DNA from: Streptomyces longispororuber
GTDB taxonomy: Bacteria > Actinomycetota > Actinomycetes > Streptomycetales > Streptomycetaceae
Length of the DNA stretch: 64,000 nt
Assembly: GCF_024448165.1 (NCBI RefSeq)
Contig: NZ_JAMOLN010000014.1
Coordinates: 1 to 64,000 of the forward strand
Direction of reading: 5' to 3'
The translations under genes were made by a program, and so were the position numbers. Of this stretch, positions 50,481-58,604 are shown one piece after another; the first letter of the stretch is position 1, and every line of letters starts with the position of its first letter. The notes beneath the pieces were generated by a model, which saw nothing but the letters and a program-made list of their open reading frames with translations, made no database searches and was not told the origin of the DNA.

Positions 50481-51188
50481 TCAGCGCCCGGGGCGCACCG
50501 TCAGGTCGTTGACCTCCGCGTCGCGCGGCAGGTCGAGCGCCATGACGATCGTGGTGGCGACCGACTCGGGGTCGATCCAGCGGGACGCGTCGTACTCCTT
50601 GCCCTCCTGCTGGTGCACCTTGGCCTGCATGGGGCTCGCGGTGCGGCCGGGGTAGACGGTGGTGACGCGCACCCCGTTGCCGTGCTCCTCGTGGCGCAGC
50701 GAGTCGGCGAGCGCCTTCAGGCCGTGCTTGGAGGCGGCGTACGCGGACCAGTCGGCGGAGGCGTTGAGCCCCGCGCCGGAGTTCACGAAGAGCACGTGTC
50801 CCTGGGCGACGCGGAGTTGCGGCAGGAAGTGGCGGGTCAGCTCGGCGGGGGCGACGAGGTTCACCTTGAGCTGGTGCAGCCATGTCTTCGGGGTGAGCTC
50901 GCCGACCGGGCCGAGGTCGACGACGCCCGCGATGTGCAGCAGCGAGTCGATCCGGTCGGGCAGCGTCTGGTGCGAGAACGCCCAGGACAGCTTGTCGGGG
51001 TCGGAGAGGTCCCCGACGAGCGTCCTGGCGCCGGGGAACTCGGCGGCCAGCTCCTTCGCGCGCCCCGCGTCGCGCGCGTGCAGGAAGAGTTCGTCCCCGC
51101 GCGCGTGGAGGCGGCGGGCGACGGCGGCGCCGATGCCGGAACCGGCACCGGTGATCACATGGGTGGTTGTGCCTGTCATGGCCGCCAT
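50481..51188 (-). CDS. Short-chain dehydrogenase/reductase, 235 aa
   Basis: Classical SDR: NAD(P) motif TGAGSGIG near residue 14, a DLSDPD acidic motif, the LHIAGV block, and the catalytic Ser, Tyr and Lys in NSGAG and YAASK. The length is normal. ATG 51188 or 51179 may be the start; both lie just after the LOG-family stop at 51196, so co-transcription is likely. The substrate is unknown. Confidence 0.9.
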   Translation of the reverse strand: MAAMTGTTTHVITGAGSGIGAAVARRLHARGDELFLHARDAGRAKELAAEFPGARTLVGDLSDPDKLSWAFSHQTLPDRIDSLLHIAGVVDLGPVGELTPKTWLHQLKVNLVAPAELTRHFLPQLRVAQGHVLFVNSGAGLNASADWSAYAASKHGLKALADSLRHEEHGNGVRVTTVYPGRTASPMQAKVHQQEGKEYDASRWIDPESVATTIVMALDLPRDAEVNDLTVRPGR

Positions 51189-51195
51189 GCTCGCA

Positions 51196-51741
51196 CTACT
51201 CGATGCCGCGCGACTCTTCCAGGTAGGCCAGGGCGCCGACGGGCTCCTCGGCGAAGAAGACGAGGTCGGTGAGGGGGATCGGCAGGAACCCCTCGTCCTC
51301 CATGCGCCGGAACTGCTGCCTGAGTCCGTCGTAGAACCCGGCCGAGTTGAGCAGCACGACGGGCTTGTCCGTCTTCCCGTGCTTCTTCAGCTCCAGGATC
51401 TCGGTGGCCTCGTCGAGGGTCCCGGTGCCACCCACCATGATCACGACGGCGTCGGCCTTCTCCAGGAGCAGCGCCTTGCGCTCGGCGAGGTCCTTGGCGA
51501 TCACCATCTCGTCGGGCGCGGTGACGGCCCGCGCCTTGGCGGCGAGGAAGTCCACGGAGACCCCGACGAGCCGCCCGCCGGCCTCGGCCACCCCGTCCGC
51601 GACGACCTTCATGAGCCCGCTCTCGCTGCCGCCCCACACGAGCGTGTGGCCGCCCTTGCCGAGCAGCTCGGCGAATTCGCGGGCGGGGCGGGTGTAGCGG
51701 TCGTCGAGGTCGGCGGCGGAGAGGAAGACACAGATGTTCAT
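51196..51741 (-). CDS. LOG family protein (TIGR00730-like, lysine decarboxylase fold), 181 aa
   Basis: LOG-type enzymes cleave nucleoside 5'-monophosphates to base and ribose phosphate. The protein has VWGGSESGLMKVVADGVAEAGG in place of the usual GGGxxGLMG region, and VGGTGTLDEATEI where the family has PGGxGTxxE. Glycines and the catalytic glutamate are retained but the leading proline is Val, so it is a divergent member. The start could be ATG 51741 or GTG 51750. Confidence 0.85.
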   Translation of the reverse strand: MNICVFLSAADLDDRYTRPAREFAELLGKGGHTLVWGGSESGLMKVVADGVAEAGGRLVGVSVDFLAAKARAVTAPDEMVIAKDLAERKALLLEKADAVVIMVGGTGTLDEATEILELKKHGKTDKPVVLLNSAGFYDGLRQQFRRMEDEGFLPIPLTDLVFFAEEPVGALAYLEESRGIE

Positions 51742-51784
51742 GGCGTCCACGGTACGGCCCGCCGCCCGCGGTCCTCCCCGGCCC

Positions 51785-52198
51785 TCATGCGCCGCCCTTC
51801 CCGCCGAGCGGGACCCGGCGTGCGACCACCTTCCGGTGCGCGATCCGCCAGCCGTCGGCGCCGCGGACGACGGTGTCCTCGTAGGTCACGCTGCCGGTGG
51901 TGCCGTCGGCAAGGACGCCGAGGCCCTTGGACAGGACCAGGGCCCGGTCGTCGGTCACCTCGGTCAGGACGACGTTCGTGATGTGGTGGGCGACCGGATT
52001 GCCGGCGCCCAGGGCGAGCGCCGCGTCGCGGAGGGCGGCCACGCCCCGGAGCGGTGGCCCGCCGAAGTCCGCGACGTCGTAGACCACGTCGACGGTGAAG
52101 AGCTCGTCCAGCCGGTCCAGCTCACCGGCGTCGAACAGGTGGCCGTGCAGCGCGAGCAGTTCGGTGACGGCGGTGCGGTCCTCGTGGGTGAACGCCAT
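51785..52198 (-). CDS. SnoaL-like / NTF2-fold protein, 137 aa
   Basis: The pattern of an N-terminal helix (RTAVTELLALHGHLFDAGELD), then LFTVDVVYDV, GVAALRDAA, AHHITNVVLTEV and a final WRIAHRKVV strand is typical of the SnoaL_4 branch of NTF2-like proteins. These are small ligand-binding cones that serve as isomerases, cyclases or binding proteins. ATG 52198 follows GAGAGGA. It heads a minus-strand run with the LOG, SDR, methionine synthase-like and ligA genes; whether they form one transcript is unclear. Confidence 0.85.
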   Translation of the reverse strand: MAFTHEDRTAVTELLALHGHLFDAGELDRLDELFTVDVVYDVADFGGPPLRGVAALRDAALALGAGNPVAHHITNVVLTEVTDDRALVLSKGLGVLADGTTGSVTYEDTVVRGADGWRIAHRKVVARRVPLGGKGGA

Positions 52199-52286
52199 GG
52201 CAGTCCTCTCGTCGCCGGTGATCCTCCCAGACGGCCCCGGACGAGTGCCGTGCGCCGGGAAGAACGCCCGCGCGCCGGGCGCTGCC

Positions 52287-52292
52287 CTATAC
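52287..52292 (+). promoter_or_regulatory. Possible -10 giving a leaderless transcript
   Basis: CTATAC directly precedes ATG 52293 and lies nine bases before ATG 52302. If used, transcription would start at or next to ATG 52302. Confidence 0.3.
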
Positions 52293-52301
52293 ATGGCTCA
52301 C

Positions 52302-52637
52302 ATGACGCAAGGATCCGCAGGACACACGATCACTGTCGAGCAGAGCGCCGAGCACGTGCGCGTCGTCCGTGACGGGCACGTGCTGGCCGACAGCACCCGC
52401 CCGCTGGTGCTGCGCGAGACGGGCTGCCCCGTCCGCTACTACCTCCCTCCGGAGGACGTCCGCACGGACCTCCTCTCCCCCTCGGACACCACCACGTACT
52501 GCCCCTTCAAGGGCACCGCCTCCTACTGGTCGCTCCCGGACGCGCAGGACCTCGTCTGGGCCTACCCGGAGCCGAAGAGTGAAGTGGCCGCCATCAAGGG
52601 GCACTTGTGCTTCTACGAGGTCGAGGTGGTGGGATAG
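52302..52637 (+). CDS. DUF427 domain protein, 111 aa
   Basis: The family signature is complete: VRVVRDGHVLADSTRPLVL, VRYYLPPEDVR, TYCPFKGTASYWS and VWAYPEP, ending in GHLCFYEVEV. DUF427 proteins are small beta-barrels of unknown function, common in actinobacteria. ATG 52302 may be the first base of the mRNA. A second in-frame ATG at 52293 is possible. Confidence 0.9.
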   Translation: MTQGSAGHTITVEQSAEHVRVVRDGHVLADSTRPLVLRETGCPVRYYLPPEDVRTDLLSPSDTTTYCPFKGTASYWSLPDAQDLVWAYPEPKSEVAAIKGHLCFYEVEVVG

Positions 52638-52694
52638 GGCGGTGGGGCAGGCCCGGCGGAGCGGTCCCCCACGCACACGAAGGAGCGGGCAGAA

Positions 52695-53078
52695 GTGACA
52701 CAGGGACCGGGGTACGGGCACCAGGGCGGCGCGCCGGGCGGTTTCGGCGCGCCGCCTCCCATGTTCCAGCCGGTGCCGGTGCCCGTGGCGTCACCAGGGA
52801 CGGGGCCGGAGTTCGTGGCGGCGGACCAGTACAACGGGCTGGTCGTCGACGCCGACGGCGTCCACCTCGAACAGGGCCCGCACGCCATCGACCTGCCCTG
52901 GGCCCGCCTCCGCACGGTCCAGTTCCAGCCGCTGGACGCCGGGGTGAGCGTCACCGCGGTGACGGTGGACGGCCCGGTCTACACGTGCGCGGTGCGGGCC
53001 CGCCGCCGCTCCCAGGCCCGGACGTGGTGCGCCGAGCTCCCCCCGGTCCTCGCCCACTACTTGCGGGGCCGCGCCTGA
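52695..53078 (+). CDS. Hypothetical protein, possibly PH-like fold, 127 aa
   Basis: Residues 1-40 are Gly/Pro-rich (GYGHQGGAPGGFGAPPPMF). The rest, from GLVVDADGVHLEQG, alternates short strands and ends in one helix (ARTWCAELPPVLAHYLRG), a pattern like small bacterial PH-like domains. GTG 52695 follows AAGGAG. It is 57 bases after the DUF427 gene on the same strand. I recognise no named family. Confidence 0.7.
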   Translation: MTQGPGYGHQGGAPGGFGAPPPMFQPVPVPVASPGTGPEFVAADQYNGLVVDADGVHLEQGPHAIDLPWARLRTVQFQPLDAGVSVTAVTVDGPVYTCAVRARRRSQARTWCAELPPVLAHYLRGRA

Positions 53079-53272
53079 TTCACCATTCACCTCCGCCGGA
53101 CGGGAGTTGACTCCTCGCCCGATCGGATGAGGCGGTGCGGCGGCGCGCGATCAAGACCCCGTTGAGCGGTTTCGTTTCGCCCGGGGCCGCGCCGTCGCTC
53201 GGTGTGCTTTTCGCAGGGAATGACATCACTACTGTGCCGCTCTCCCGCGCTACCGCACCGAGGAGACGCCTG

Positions 53273-53626
53273 GTGACCCCCGAGACCCCGCCCCCGCTCG
53301 ACCGGGCGGCGTACATGGACCTGACGGACGATCCCGTCCAGCAACGCTTACTGCGCAAGGCGCTGGAGGTGTTCCGGCAGGGCGGGGGTGGCCCCGTCCT
53401 GAAGGAACTGGCCCAGGAGGTGCTGGCCGGGCGGGTGGGGTTAAGAGAGGCCACCCGTATTCCTGCATATGCGGAGGCGGTCCTCGACCAGGGCCACGAG
53501 TTCCGCACGCGGTGGGATTCGATGCCGGACTCCGAACGGGAGGCGCTCGCGCGTGACGGCGAGCGGCAGGTGGCGGAGGAGCGGGCGCGTATGGATGCGG
53601 AGCGTGTGGGGCGGGGGCGGTTGTGA
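53273..53626 (+). CDS. Hypothetical helical protein with two TTA codons, first gene of a putative T7SS cassette, 117 aa
   Basis: The protein is soluble, charged and almost all helical (RLLRKALEVFRQGG, ELAQEVLAGRVGLREA, then a long Glu/Arg-rich C-terminal helix). Codons 26 (53348-53350) and 57 (53441-53443) are TTA, so translation should require the bldA leucyl-tRNA and be developmentally timed. GTG 53273 follows GAGGAG. Its stop overlaps the next start (GTGA), so it is coupled to the ESX-like protein and could be its chaperone or partner. No database family comes to mind. Confidence 0.78.
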   Translation: MTPETPPPLDRAAYMDLTDDPVQQRLLRKALEVFRQGGGGPVLKELAQEVLAGRVGLREATRIPAYAEAVLDQGHEFRTRWDSMPDSEREALARDGERQVAEERARMDAERVGRGRL

Positions 53627-54744
53627 CGCTGACTGTGAGGTCGGACGACCTGGTCGGATACGCAGACCTGGTGCGCCGGGCAAGCGAGGACAGCGGGAGC
53701 GCAGGCGCGTATCTGGCCCGCAGCACCGGCATCGAAGCTTCGGCAACTGCACCTCTCTGGGACAAGGTGCTGGGGCACCACGAGGAGCAGGTACGAGACG
53801 CCCGCAACCTCCTGAGCCGCTTCGGCACGATCCTTCAGGCGTCGAAGAGCGAACTGAAGAAGACCGCCGCCTGGTACGACTCGATGGACCTCGACACGGC
53901 CAGAAAGCTGGACGCCACCTACCCGTCCGGGCATTCCTCCGCCCCGGTTCCCCGTGTCGTGCCCCACGGCGCCACCTCGTTCCGCGATGTGCGCGATACC
54001 GTCAGCCGACTCAAACCCCCCGGAGGGGCGGACAGCTGGCTGCAAGGACATCTGGCAGAAGCCGCATTTGCCCCCGCCAACAAGGGGGTCGGCACCCTGC
54101 TTGATTTCGGCAGCCCATCGGCCCTGGTCAACGAAGGCCTCAAACTTGCTTTCGGATGGGACATTCTGGGCTATTTCGCCAATCTCTTCGGAGGTGACTG
54201 GCAGAACTACGCAGGATGCGCCGATGCCTGGAAATGCCTTGGCGACGCCTGTGCCGACATGGCCGAGAACATCCGGCACGGAAACGGCGTGCTGAGTACC
54301 ACGTGGCGCGGAAATGCTGCAGAGGCCGCAGGGAAGTACTTCGACAACATCGCCAAGAAGCTCGATGCTGCGCGCGACGCCTTTTACGATCTGCGTGACC
54401 TCTACAAGAGAGTGGCCACGATGGTCTACTCGGTCGCCGAAACGGCCAAAGGGGTCCTGGCAGAGGTTTGCGACGAGGGCGTGCAGGCCGCCGTGGCAGC
54501 CGCGGCTTCGACTGCCATGGCGGCATCGGGAGTCGGGTTCACCGGAGCGTTCGTGGGCGCGGCATTCGCCGCGCAGCGTGTGGCCTCCATGGTCGCGAAG
54601 TACAAGAGTCTCGTGGAAAAGTACGAGCACCTCATGCAGGCAGTCAACGCGGCTTTCGCCGCGGGCGGATTCATCTGCTCCGTCAGCAAGGACGTGCGGG
54701 ACTTCCCGGTCGTTGGCAAGAGTTACGACAACGCACTCGTCTAG
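53623..54744 (+). CDS. Protein with two ESX/WXG100-like hairpins and a hydrophobic C-terminus, putative type VII secretion substrate, 373 aa
   Basis: The N-terminal 100 residues form an EspC/WXG-like helical hairpin that ends YDSMD (85-89), a YxxxD secretion motif. A second hairpin centred on WRG (228-230, followed by NAAEAAGKYF) ends YDLRD (255-259), again YxxxD. Between them is a linker with cysteines at 199, 205 and 210. Residues 286-325 are Ala/Gly-rich and hydrophobic. There is no recognisable toxin domain. Base composition is less GC-rich than in neighbouring genes. No EccC/ESX machinery lies in the window, so export is inferred from motifs only. Confidence 0.75.
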   Translation: MTLTVRSDDLVGYADLVRRASEDSGSAGAYLARSTGIEASATAPLWDKVLGHHEEQVRDARNLLSRFGTILQASKSELKKTAAWYDSMDLDTARKLDATYPSGHSSAPVPRVVPHGATSFRDVRDTVSRLKPPGGADSWLQGHLAEAAFAPANKGVGTLLDFGSPSALVNEGLKLAFGWDILGYFANLFGGDWQNYAGCADAWKCLGDACADMAENIRHGNGVLSTTWRGNAAEAAGKYFDNIAKKLDAARDAFYDLRDLYKRVATMVYSVAETAKGVLAEVCDEGVQAAVAAAASTAMAASGVGFTGAFVGAAFAAQRVASMVAKYKSLVEKYEHLMQAVNAAFAAGGFICSVSKDVRDFPVVGKSYDNALV

Positions 54745-54771
54745 TCACCGATCGAGAAGCAAGGAATTCAC

Positions 54772-55056
54772 GTGGAACTCGGGCAGCGGAACCGCCCCAG
54801 AACACAGGCGGAAAGAGTTCAGGAGAAGGTGGCGTTCCTGACTGCCATGCTGTGCGCGCTTGCGACAGGGAATCTGATGGTGGATCTCTGGAAAGGGATG
54901 TTCTCCCTTGCCTGGTTCGCCGCCGATCTCGTCTTGATCTGCAACGGGTTCATCGCATTCCAGGGCTGGCGAAAGAAGCGCTTCCCACTTACCGCCATCG
55001 CCGTAGTCGTGCTGCTCGGGTTGGCAGGCGTGAGCCGTCTGTTCATGTCTGCGTGA
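54772..55056 (+). CDS. Small three-helix membrane protein with QGWRKK motif, 94 aa
   Basis: After a charged N-terminus, three hydrophobic segments are visible (FLTAMLCALATGNLMV, FSLAWFAADLVLICNGFIAF, LTAIAVVVLLGLAGVSRLF) with the loop FQGWRKKRFP between the second and third. The next gene encodes a paralogue. GTG 54772 follows AAGGA. It lies 27 bases downstream of the ESX-like gene. Position suggests an immunity or membrane-partner role; this is inference. Confidence 0.75.
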   Translation: MELGQRNRPRTQAERVQEKVAFLTAMLCALATGNLMVDLWKGMFSLAWFAADLVLICNGFIAFQGWRKKRFPLTAIAVVVLLGLAGVSRLFMSA

Positions 55057-55084
55057 CCACCCGGCAGTCACGTTCCATTCCGCC

Positions 55085-55381
55085 ATGAGAGATCAGATGA
55101 ACTTAGAACATCCCATGCCCAGTGAGGCAGAATTTCACCACAGCCAGCGCATTATCACTGCCTGGGTGAGCGTCTTCACCGCCGTCTGTGGGTACGTGAC
55201 GGTGCCCCGGGCACTGCGCGGCGTCATCACCTGGCCCCTGATCGGCCTCCAACTGGTCCTGCTCTACGGCCTCTGCCTGGCTGTCCAGGGGTGGCGGCGC
55301 AAACAGCCCATGCCGTCGTGTGCCGCACTGCTGGTGGTGCCGGGCATGCTGTTGGCCGCGTGCCTCTTGAAGTTCACGTAA
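55085..55381 (+). CDS. Small three-helix membrane protein, paralogue of the preceding gene, with one TTA codon, 98 aa
   Basis: The hydrophobic layout and the loop VQGWRRKQPMP match the gene at 54772 (FQGWRKKRFP), as do flanking residues LQLVLLYGLCL versus ADLVLICNGFI, so the two arose by duplication. Codon 7 (55103-55105) is TTA, or codon 3 if ATG 55097 is the start. The gene ends four bases before the convergent mnmA stop. Confidence 0.75.
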   Translation: MRDQMNLEHPMPSEAEFHHSQRIITAWVSVFTAVCGYVTVPRALRGVITWPLIGLQLVLLYGLCLAVQGWRRKQPMPSCAALLVVPGMLLAACLLKFT

Positions 55382-55385
55382 GCCG

Positions 55386-56522
55386 TCAGACCCCCGCCGC
55401 CACCCGCTCCGTAGTCGCAATGGTCGCCGACCCCACCACACGCGTCCCGTCGTACAGGACGATCGCCTGGCCCGGTGCCACGCCCCGGGCCGGCTCCGTG
55501 AAGTGGACGTGGAGTTCGTTGTTCAGGAGGTCCGCGGTGACTTCCGTCTCGCCGCCGTGGGCGCGCAGCTGGGCCGTGTACGTGCCGGGGCCCGAGGGGG
55601 GCGTGCCGCACCAGCGGGGCTTGATCGCTGTCAGGGACGTGACGTCCAGGGAAGTGGCGGGGCCCACCGTCACCGTGTTGTTCACCGGGGAGATGTCCAG
55701 GACGTAGCGCGGCTTGCCGTCCGCCGCGGGGGTGCCGATGCGCAGGCCCTTGCGCTGGCCGATCGTGTAGCCGTAGGCGCCCTCGTGGGTGCCGAGCTTG
55801 GTGCCCTGCTCGTCGACGATGTCGCCCTCGGACTTGCCGAGGCGGGCCGCGAGGAAGCCCTGGGTGTCGCCGTCGGCGATGAAGCAGATGTCGTGGGAGT
55901 CGGGCTTCTTGGCGACCGCGAGGCCACGCCGCTCCGCCTCCGCGCGGATCTCCTCCTTCGTCGTCTCCGTGTCGCCCAGCGGGAACATCGCGTGGGCGAG
56001 CTGCCGGTCGTCCAGGACGCCGAGGACGTACGACTGGTCCTTGGCCATGTCGGAGGCCCGGTGCAGCTCGCGCTCGCCGGACTCGGTGAGGATCACCTGC
56101 GCGTAGTGGCCGGTGCAGACCGCGTCGAAGCCGAGGGCCAGGGCCTTGTCCAGGAGCGCGGCGAACTTGATCTTCTCGTTGCAGCGCAGGCACGGGTTCG
56201 GCGTACGGCCGGCCTCGTACTCGGCGACGAAGTCCTCGACGACGTCCTCGCGGAAGCGGTCGGCCAGGTCCCACACGTAGAAGGGGATGCCGATGACGTC
56301 CGCCGCGCGGCGCGCGTCGCGGGAGTCCTCGATGGTGCAACAGCCGCGGGCGCCGGTGCGGAAGGACTGCGGGTTCGCCGAGAGGGCCAGGTGGACGCCG
56401 GTCACGTCGTGGCCCGCTTCCGCGGCGCGGGCCGCCGCCACGGCGGAGTCGACGCCTCCCGACATGGCGGCGAGGACGCGGAGGGGGCGGTCGGCGGGGA
56501 GCATCGAGGTCTGCGAAGTCAT
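55386..56522 (-). CDS. mnmA: tRNA-specific 2-thiouridylase MnmA, 378 aa
   Basis: MnmA installs sulfur at U34 of Glu, Gln and Lys tRNAs. The ATP-binding PP-loop is [11 protein letters not shown]. The first catalytic cysteine is in TPNPCLRCN and the second in DSHDICFI; the latter receives persulfide sulfur. The TIGQRKGL block and the C-terminal beta-barrel are present. I chose ATG 56522 ([13 protein letters not shown]); the open frame goes to 56612 with a low-complexity extension. Cysteine desulfurase, the usual sulfur source, is encoded 800 bases away. Confidence 0.95.
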   Translation of the reverse strand: MTSQTSMLPADRPLRVLAAMSGGVDSAVAAARAAEAGHDVTGVHLALSANPQSFRTGARGCCTIEDSRDARRAADVIGIPFYVWDLADRFREDVVEDFVAEYEAGRTPNPCLRCNEKIKFAALLDKALALGFDAVCTGHYAQVILTESGERELHRASDMAKDQSYVLGVLDDRQLAHAMFPLGDTETTKEEIRAEAERRGLAVAKKPDSHDICFIADGDTQGFLAARLGKSEGDIVDEQGTKLGTHEGAYGYTIGQRKGLRIGTPAADGKPRYVLDISPVNNTVTVGPATSLDVTSLTAIKPRWCGTPPSGPGTYTAQLRAHGGETEVTADLLNNELHVHFTEPARGVAPGQAIVLYDGTRVVGSATIATTERVAAGV

Positions 56523-56612
56523 AGCACTAACAGGGTAAGGGGCCGCGGGAACCGAATCCCGCGGATATCCGTTGTGGATCTCGTACGGGCTGGTGGGGGA
56601 CGGGGGCGTCAC

Positions 56613-57296
56613 ATGGGGAAGCAGGGAGCCGGCAAGGGCCGGGACGGGGACCGGGTGATCAGCCGGCGGACCCTGATCGTGGGGGGCGCGGCGTCCGCCG
56701 TGGGCATCGGGCTGCTCGCCCGCAGTGATCTCGCCCGCATGTGGTGGCAGGTGCCGGGCGTCGACAAGCCGCGCAAGTCAGGCGAGGTCGACTTCAAGGG
56801 CGCGGAGTGGGTGGCCGCGGCCGCGGCGAACTGGCGGCGGGCGGACCGGCCCGCGGACTACGCGATCGACCGCGTGATCATTCACGTCACCCAGGGCAGC
56901 TACCAGGGGACCCTGAAGGTGTTCAAGGATCCCTGGCACGGTGCCGCCGCGCATTACGTCGTGCGCCAGGACGGGCACATCGCGCAGATGATCCGGGAGC
57001 TGGACGTCGCGTTCCACGCGGGGAACAAGGACTTCAACCAGCGCAGTATCGGCATCGAGCACGAGGGATTCGTGGACCGGCCGCAGGACTTCACGACCGC
57101 CATGTACGAGGCGTCGGCGCGGCTGACCGCCCGCATATGCAGACGCTACGACATACCGGTCGACCGGGAGCACATCATCGGGCACGTGGAGGTGCCGGGG
57201 ACGGACCACACCGATCCCGGTCCGCACTGGGACTGGGACCGGTACATGAAGCTGGTGCGGGCGGCCTACGACCGGGCGGGGTCCGCCAAGGCGTAG
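56613..57296 (+). CDS. Tat-exported N-acetylmuramoyl-L-alanine amidase (Amidase_2), 227 aa
   Basis: A twin-arginine signal ([13 protein letters not shown]) leads to a short membrane segment. The Amidase_2 domain has zinc ligands in [21 protein letters not shown] and [12 protein letters not shown]. The enzyme would cut the amide between muramic acid and the stem peptide in the cell wall. ATG 56613 lies in a GGGGGA-rich leader. It converges on the cysteine desulfurase with a 41-base gap that holds a short repeat. Confidence 0.9.
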   Translation: MGKQGAGKGRDGDRVISRRTLIVGGAASAVGIGLLARSDLARMWWQVPGVDKPRKSGEVDFKGAEWVAAAAANWRRADRPADYAIDRVIIHVTQGSYQGTLKVFKDPWHGAAAHYVVRQDGHIAQMIRELDVAFHAGNKDFNQRSIGIEHEGFVDRPQDFTTAMYEASARLTARICRRYDIPVDREHIIGHVEVPGTDHTDPGPHWDWDRYMKLVRAAYDRAGSAKA

Positions 57297-57334
57297 CCGC
57301 ACGTCGCCGCACGCAGCCGCATGTAGCCGTCGCG
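57295..57334. repeat. Four imperfect 10-bp tandem repeats after the amidase
   Basis: Units AGCCGCACGT, CGCCGCACGC, AGCCGCATGT and AGCCGTCGCG follow each other with 10-base period immediately after the amidase stop, between convergent genes. Confidence 0.45.
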
Positions 57335-57337
57335 GCG

Positions 57338-58507
57338 CTACGAGAGCCCCGCCGACCTCGCCCGCTCCACCACCGGCCCGATCGCCTGCGCCACCGCCTC
57401 CACGTCCGCCTTGGTCGACGTGTGGCCGAGGGAGAAGCGGAGGGTGCCACGGGCCAGGTCGGGGTCGGTGCCGGTGGCGAGGAGGACGTGGCTGGGCTGG
57501 GCGACGCCCGCGGTGCAGGCGGAGCCGGTGGAGCACTCGATGCCCTGGGCGTCCAGGAGCAGCAGGAGCGAGTCGCCCTCGCAGCCGGGGAAGGTGAAGT
57601 GGGCGTTGGCGGGGAGCCGGCCCGCGCTCGCCGGGTCGCCGCCGAGGATCGCTTCGGGGACGGCCGCGCGGACCGCCGTGACGAGGGCGTCGCGCAGTCC
57701 GCCGATCTCCCGGGCGAACCAGTCGCGCTGCTCGGCCGCGATCCGGCCGGCCGTGGCGAAGGCGGCGACGGCCGGGACGTCGAGGGTGCCGGAGCGGACG
57801 TGCCGCTCCTGGCCGCCGCCGTGCAGGACGGGGACGGGGGTGTGCTCGCGGCCGAGGAGGAGGGCGCCGATGCCGTAGGGGCCGCCGACCTTGTGGCCGG
57901 AGACCGTCATCGCGGCGAGTCCCGAGGCGGCGAAGTCGACCGGGACCTGGCCGTAGGCCTGGACCGCGTCGGCGTGCAGAGGGATCGCGAACTCGGCCGT
58001 GACGTCGGCGAGTTCGCGGACCGGCTGGATGGTGCCGATCTCGTTGTTCGCCCACATGACCGTGGCCAGGGCGACGTCGTGAGGGTTGCGTTCGATCGCG
58101 TCCCGGAGCGCGTCGGCATGGACGCGGCCGTGGGCGTCGACGGGCAGGTACTCCACCGTCGCGCCCTCGTGCTCGGCGAGCCAGTGCACGGCGTCGAGGA
58201 CGGCGTGGTGCTCGACGGGGCTGGCGAGGACGCGGGTGCGGGCCGGGTCGGCGGCGCGGCGCGCCCAGTACAGGCCCTTGACGGCGAGGTTGTCGGCCTC
58301 GGTGCCGCCCGAGGTGAAGACGACCTCGCTGGGGCGGGCGCCGAGGGATTCGGCGAGGGCCTCGCGGGACTCCTCGACGGTGCGCCGGGCGCGGCGTCCC
58401 GCGGCGTGCAGGGACGAGGCGTTGCCGGTGACGGCGAGCTGGGCGGTCATCACCTCGACGGCCTCCGGAAGCATCGGAGTGGTCGCGGCGTGGTCGAGGT
58501 AAGCCAT
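57338..58507 (-). CDS. Cysteine desulfurase (NifS/IscS type), 389 aa
   Basis: The PLP enzyme converts cysteine to alanine and enzyme-bound persulfide. Motifs are [12 protein letters not shown] at the start, [13 protein letters not shown], the His of SPVEHHAV, the PLP lysine in [13 protein letters not shown] and the persulfide cysteine in [16 protein letters not shown] 58507 is chosen; GTG 58516 is also in frame. Nearness to mnmA suggests it serves tRNA thiolation, though it could also feed Fe-S clusters. Confidence 0.94.
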   Translation of the reverse strand: MAYLDHAATTPMLPEAVEVMTAQLAVTGNASSLHAAGRRARRTVEESREALAESLGARPSEVVFTSGGTEADNLAVKGLYWARRAADPARTRVLASPVEHHAVLDAVHWLAEHEGATVEYLPVDAHGRVHADALRDAIERNPHDVALATVMWANNEIGTIQPVRELADVTAEFAIPLHADAVQAYGQVPVDFAASGLAAMTVSGHKVGGPYGIGALLLGREHTPVPVLHGGGQERHVRSGTLDVPAVAAFATAGRIAAEQRDWFAREIGGLRDALVTAVRAAVPEAILGGDPASAGRLPANAHFTFPGCEGDSLLLLLDAQGIECSTGSACTAGVAQPSHVLLATGTDPDLARGTLRFSLGHTSTKADVEAVAQAIGPVVERARSAGLS

Positions 58508-58604
58508 GGTGGGCACGATTCTACGAGCCCGTCGGCGGCCCTCCGCCGCCGCGTGGGGTCCCGTCCCACACGGTGGACATCGGACGGCGGAGATCGGCGG
58601 GGTG

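Noticed and set aside
51785..52294. A longer start for the SnoaL-like protein at 52294
   Set aside because: The extension lacks a ribosome binding site, while ATG 52198 follows GAGAGGA and gives the normal family N-terminus.
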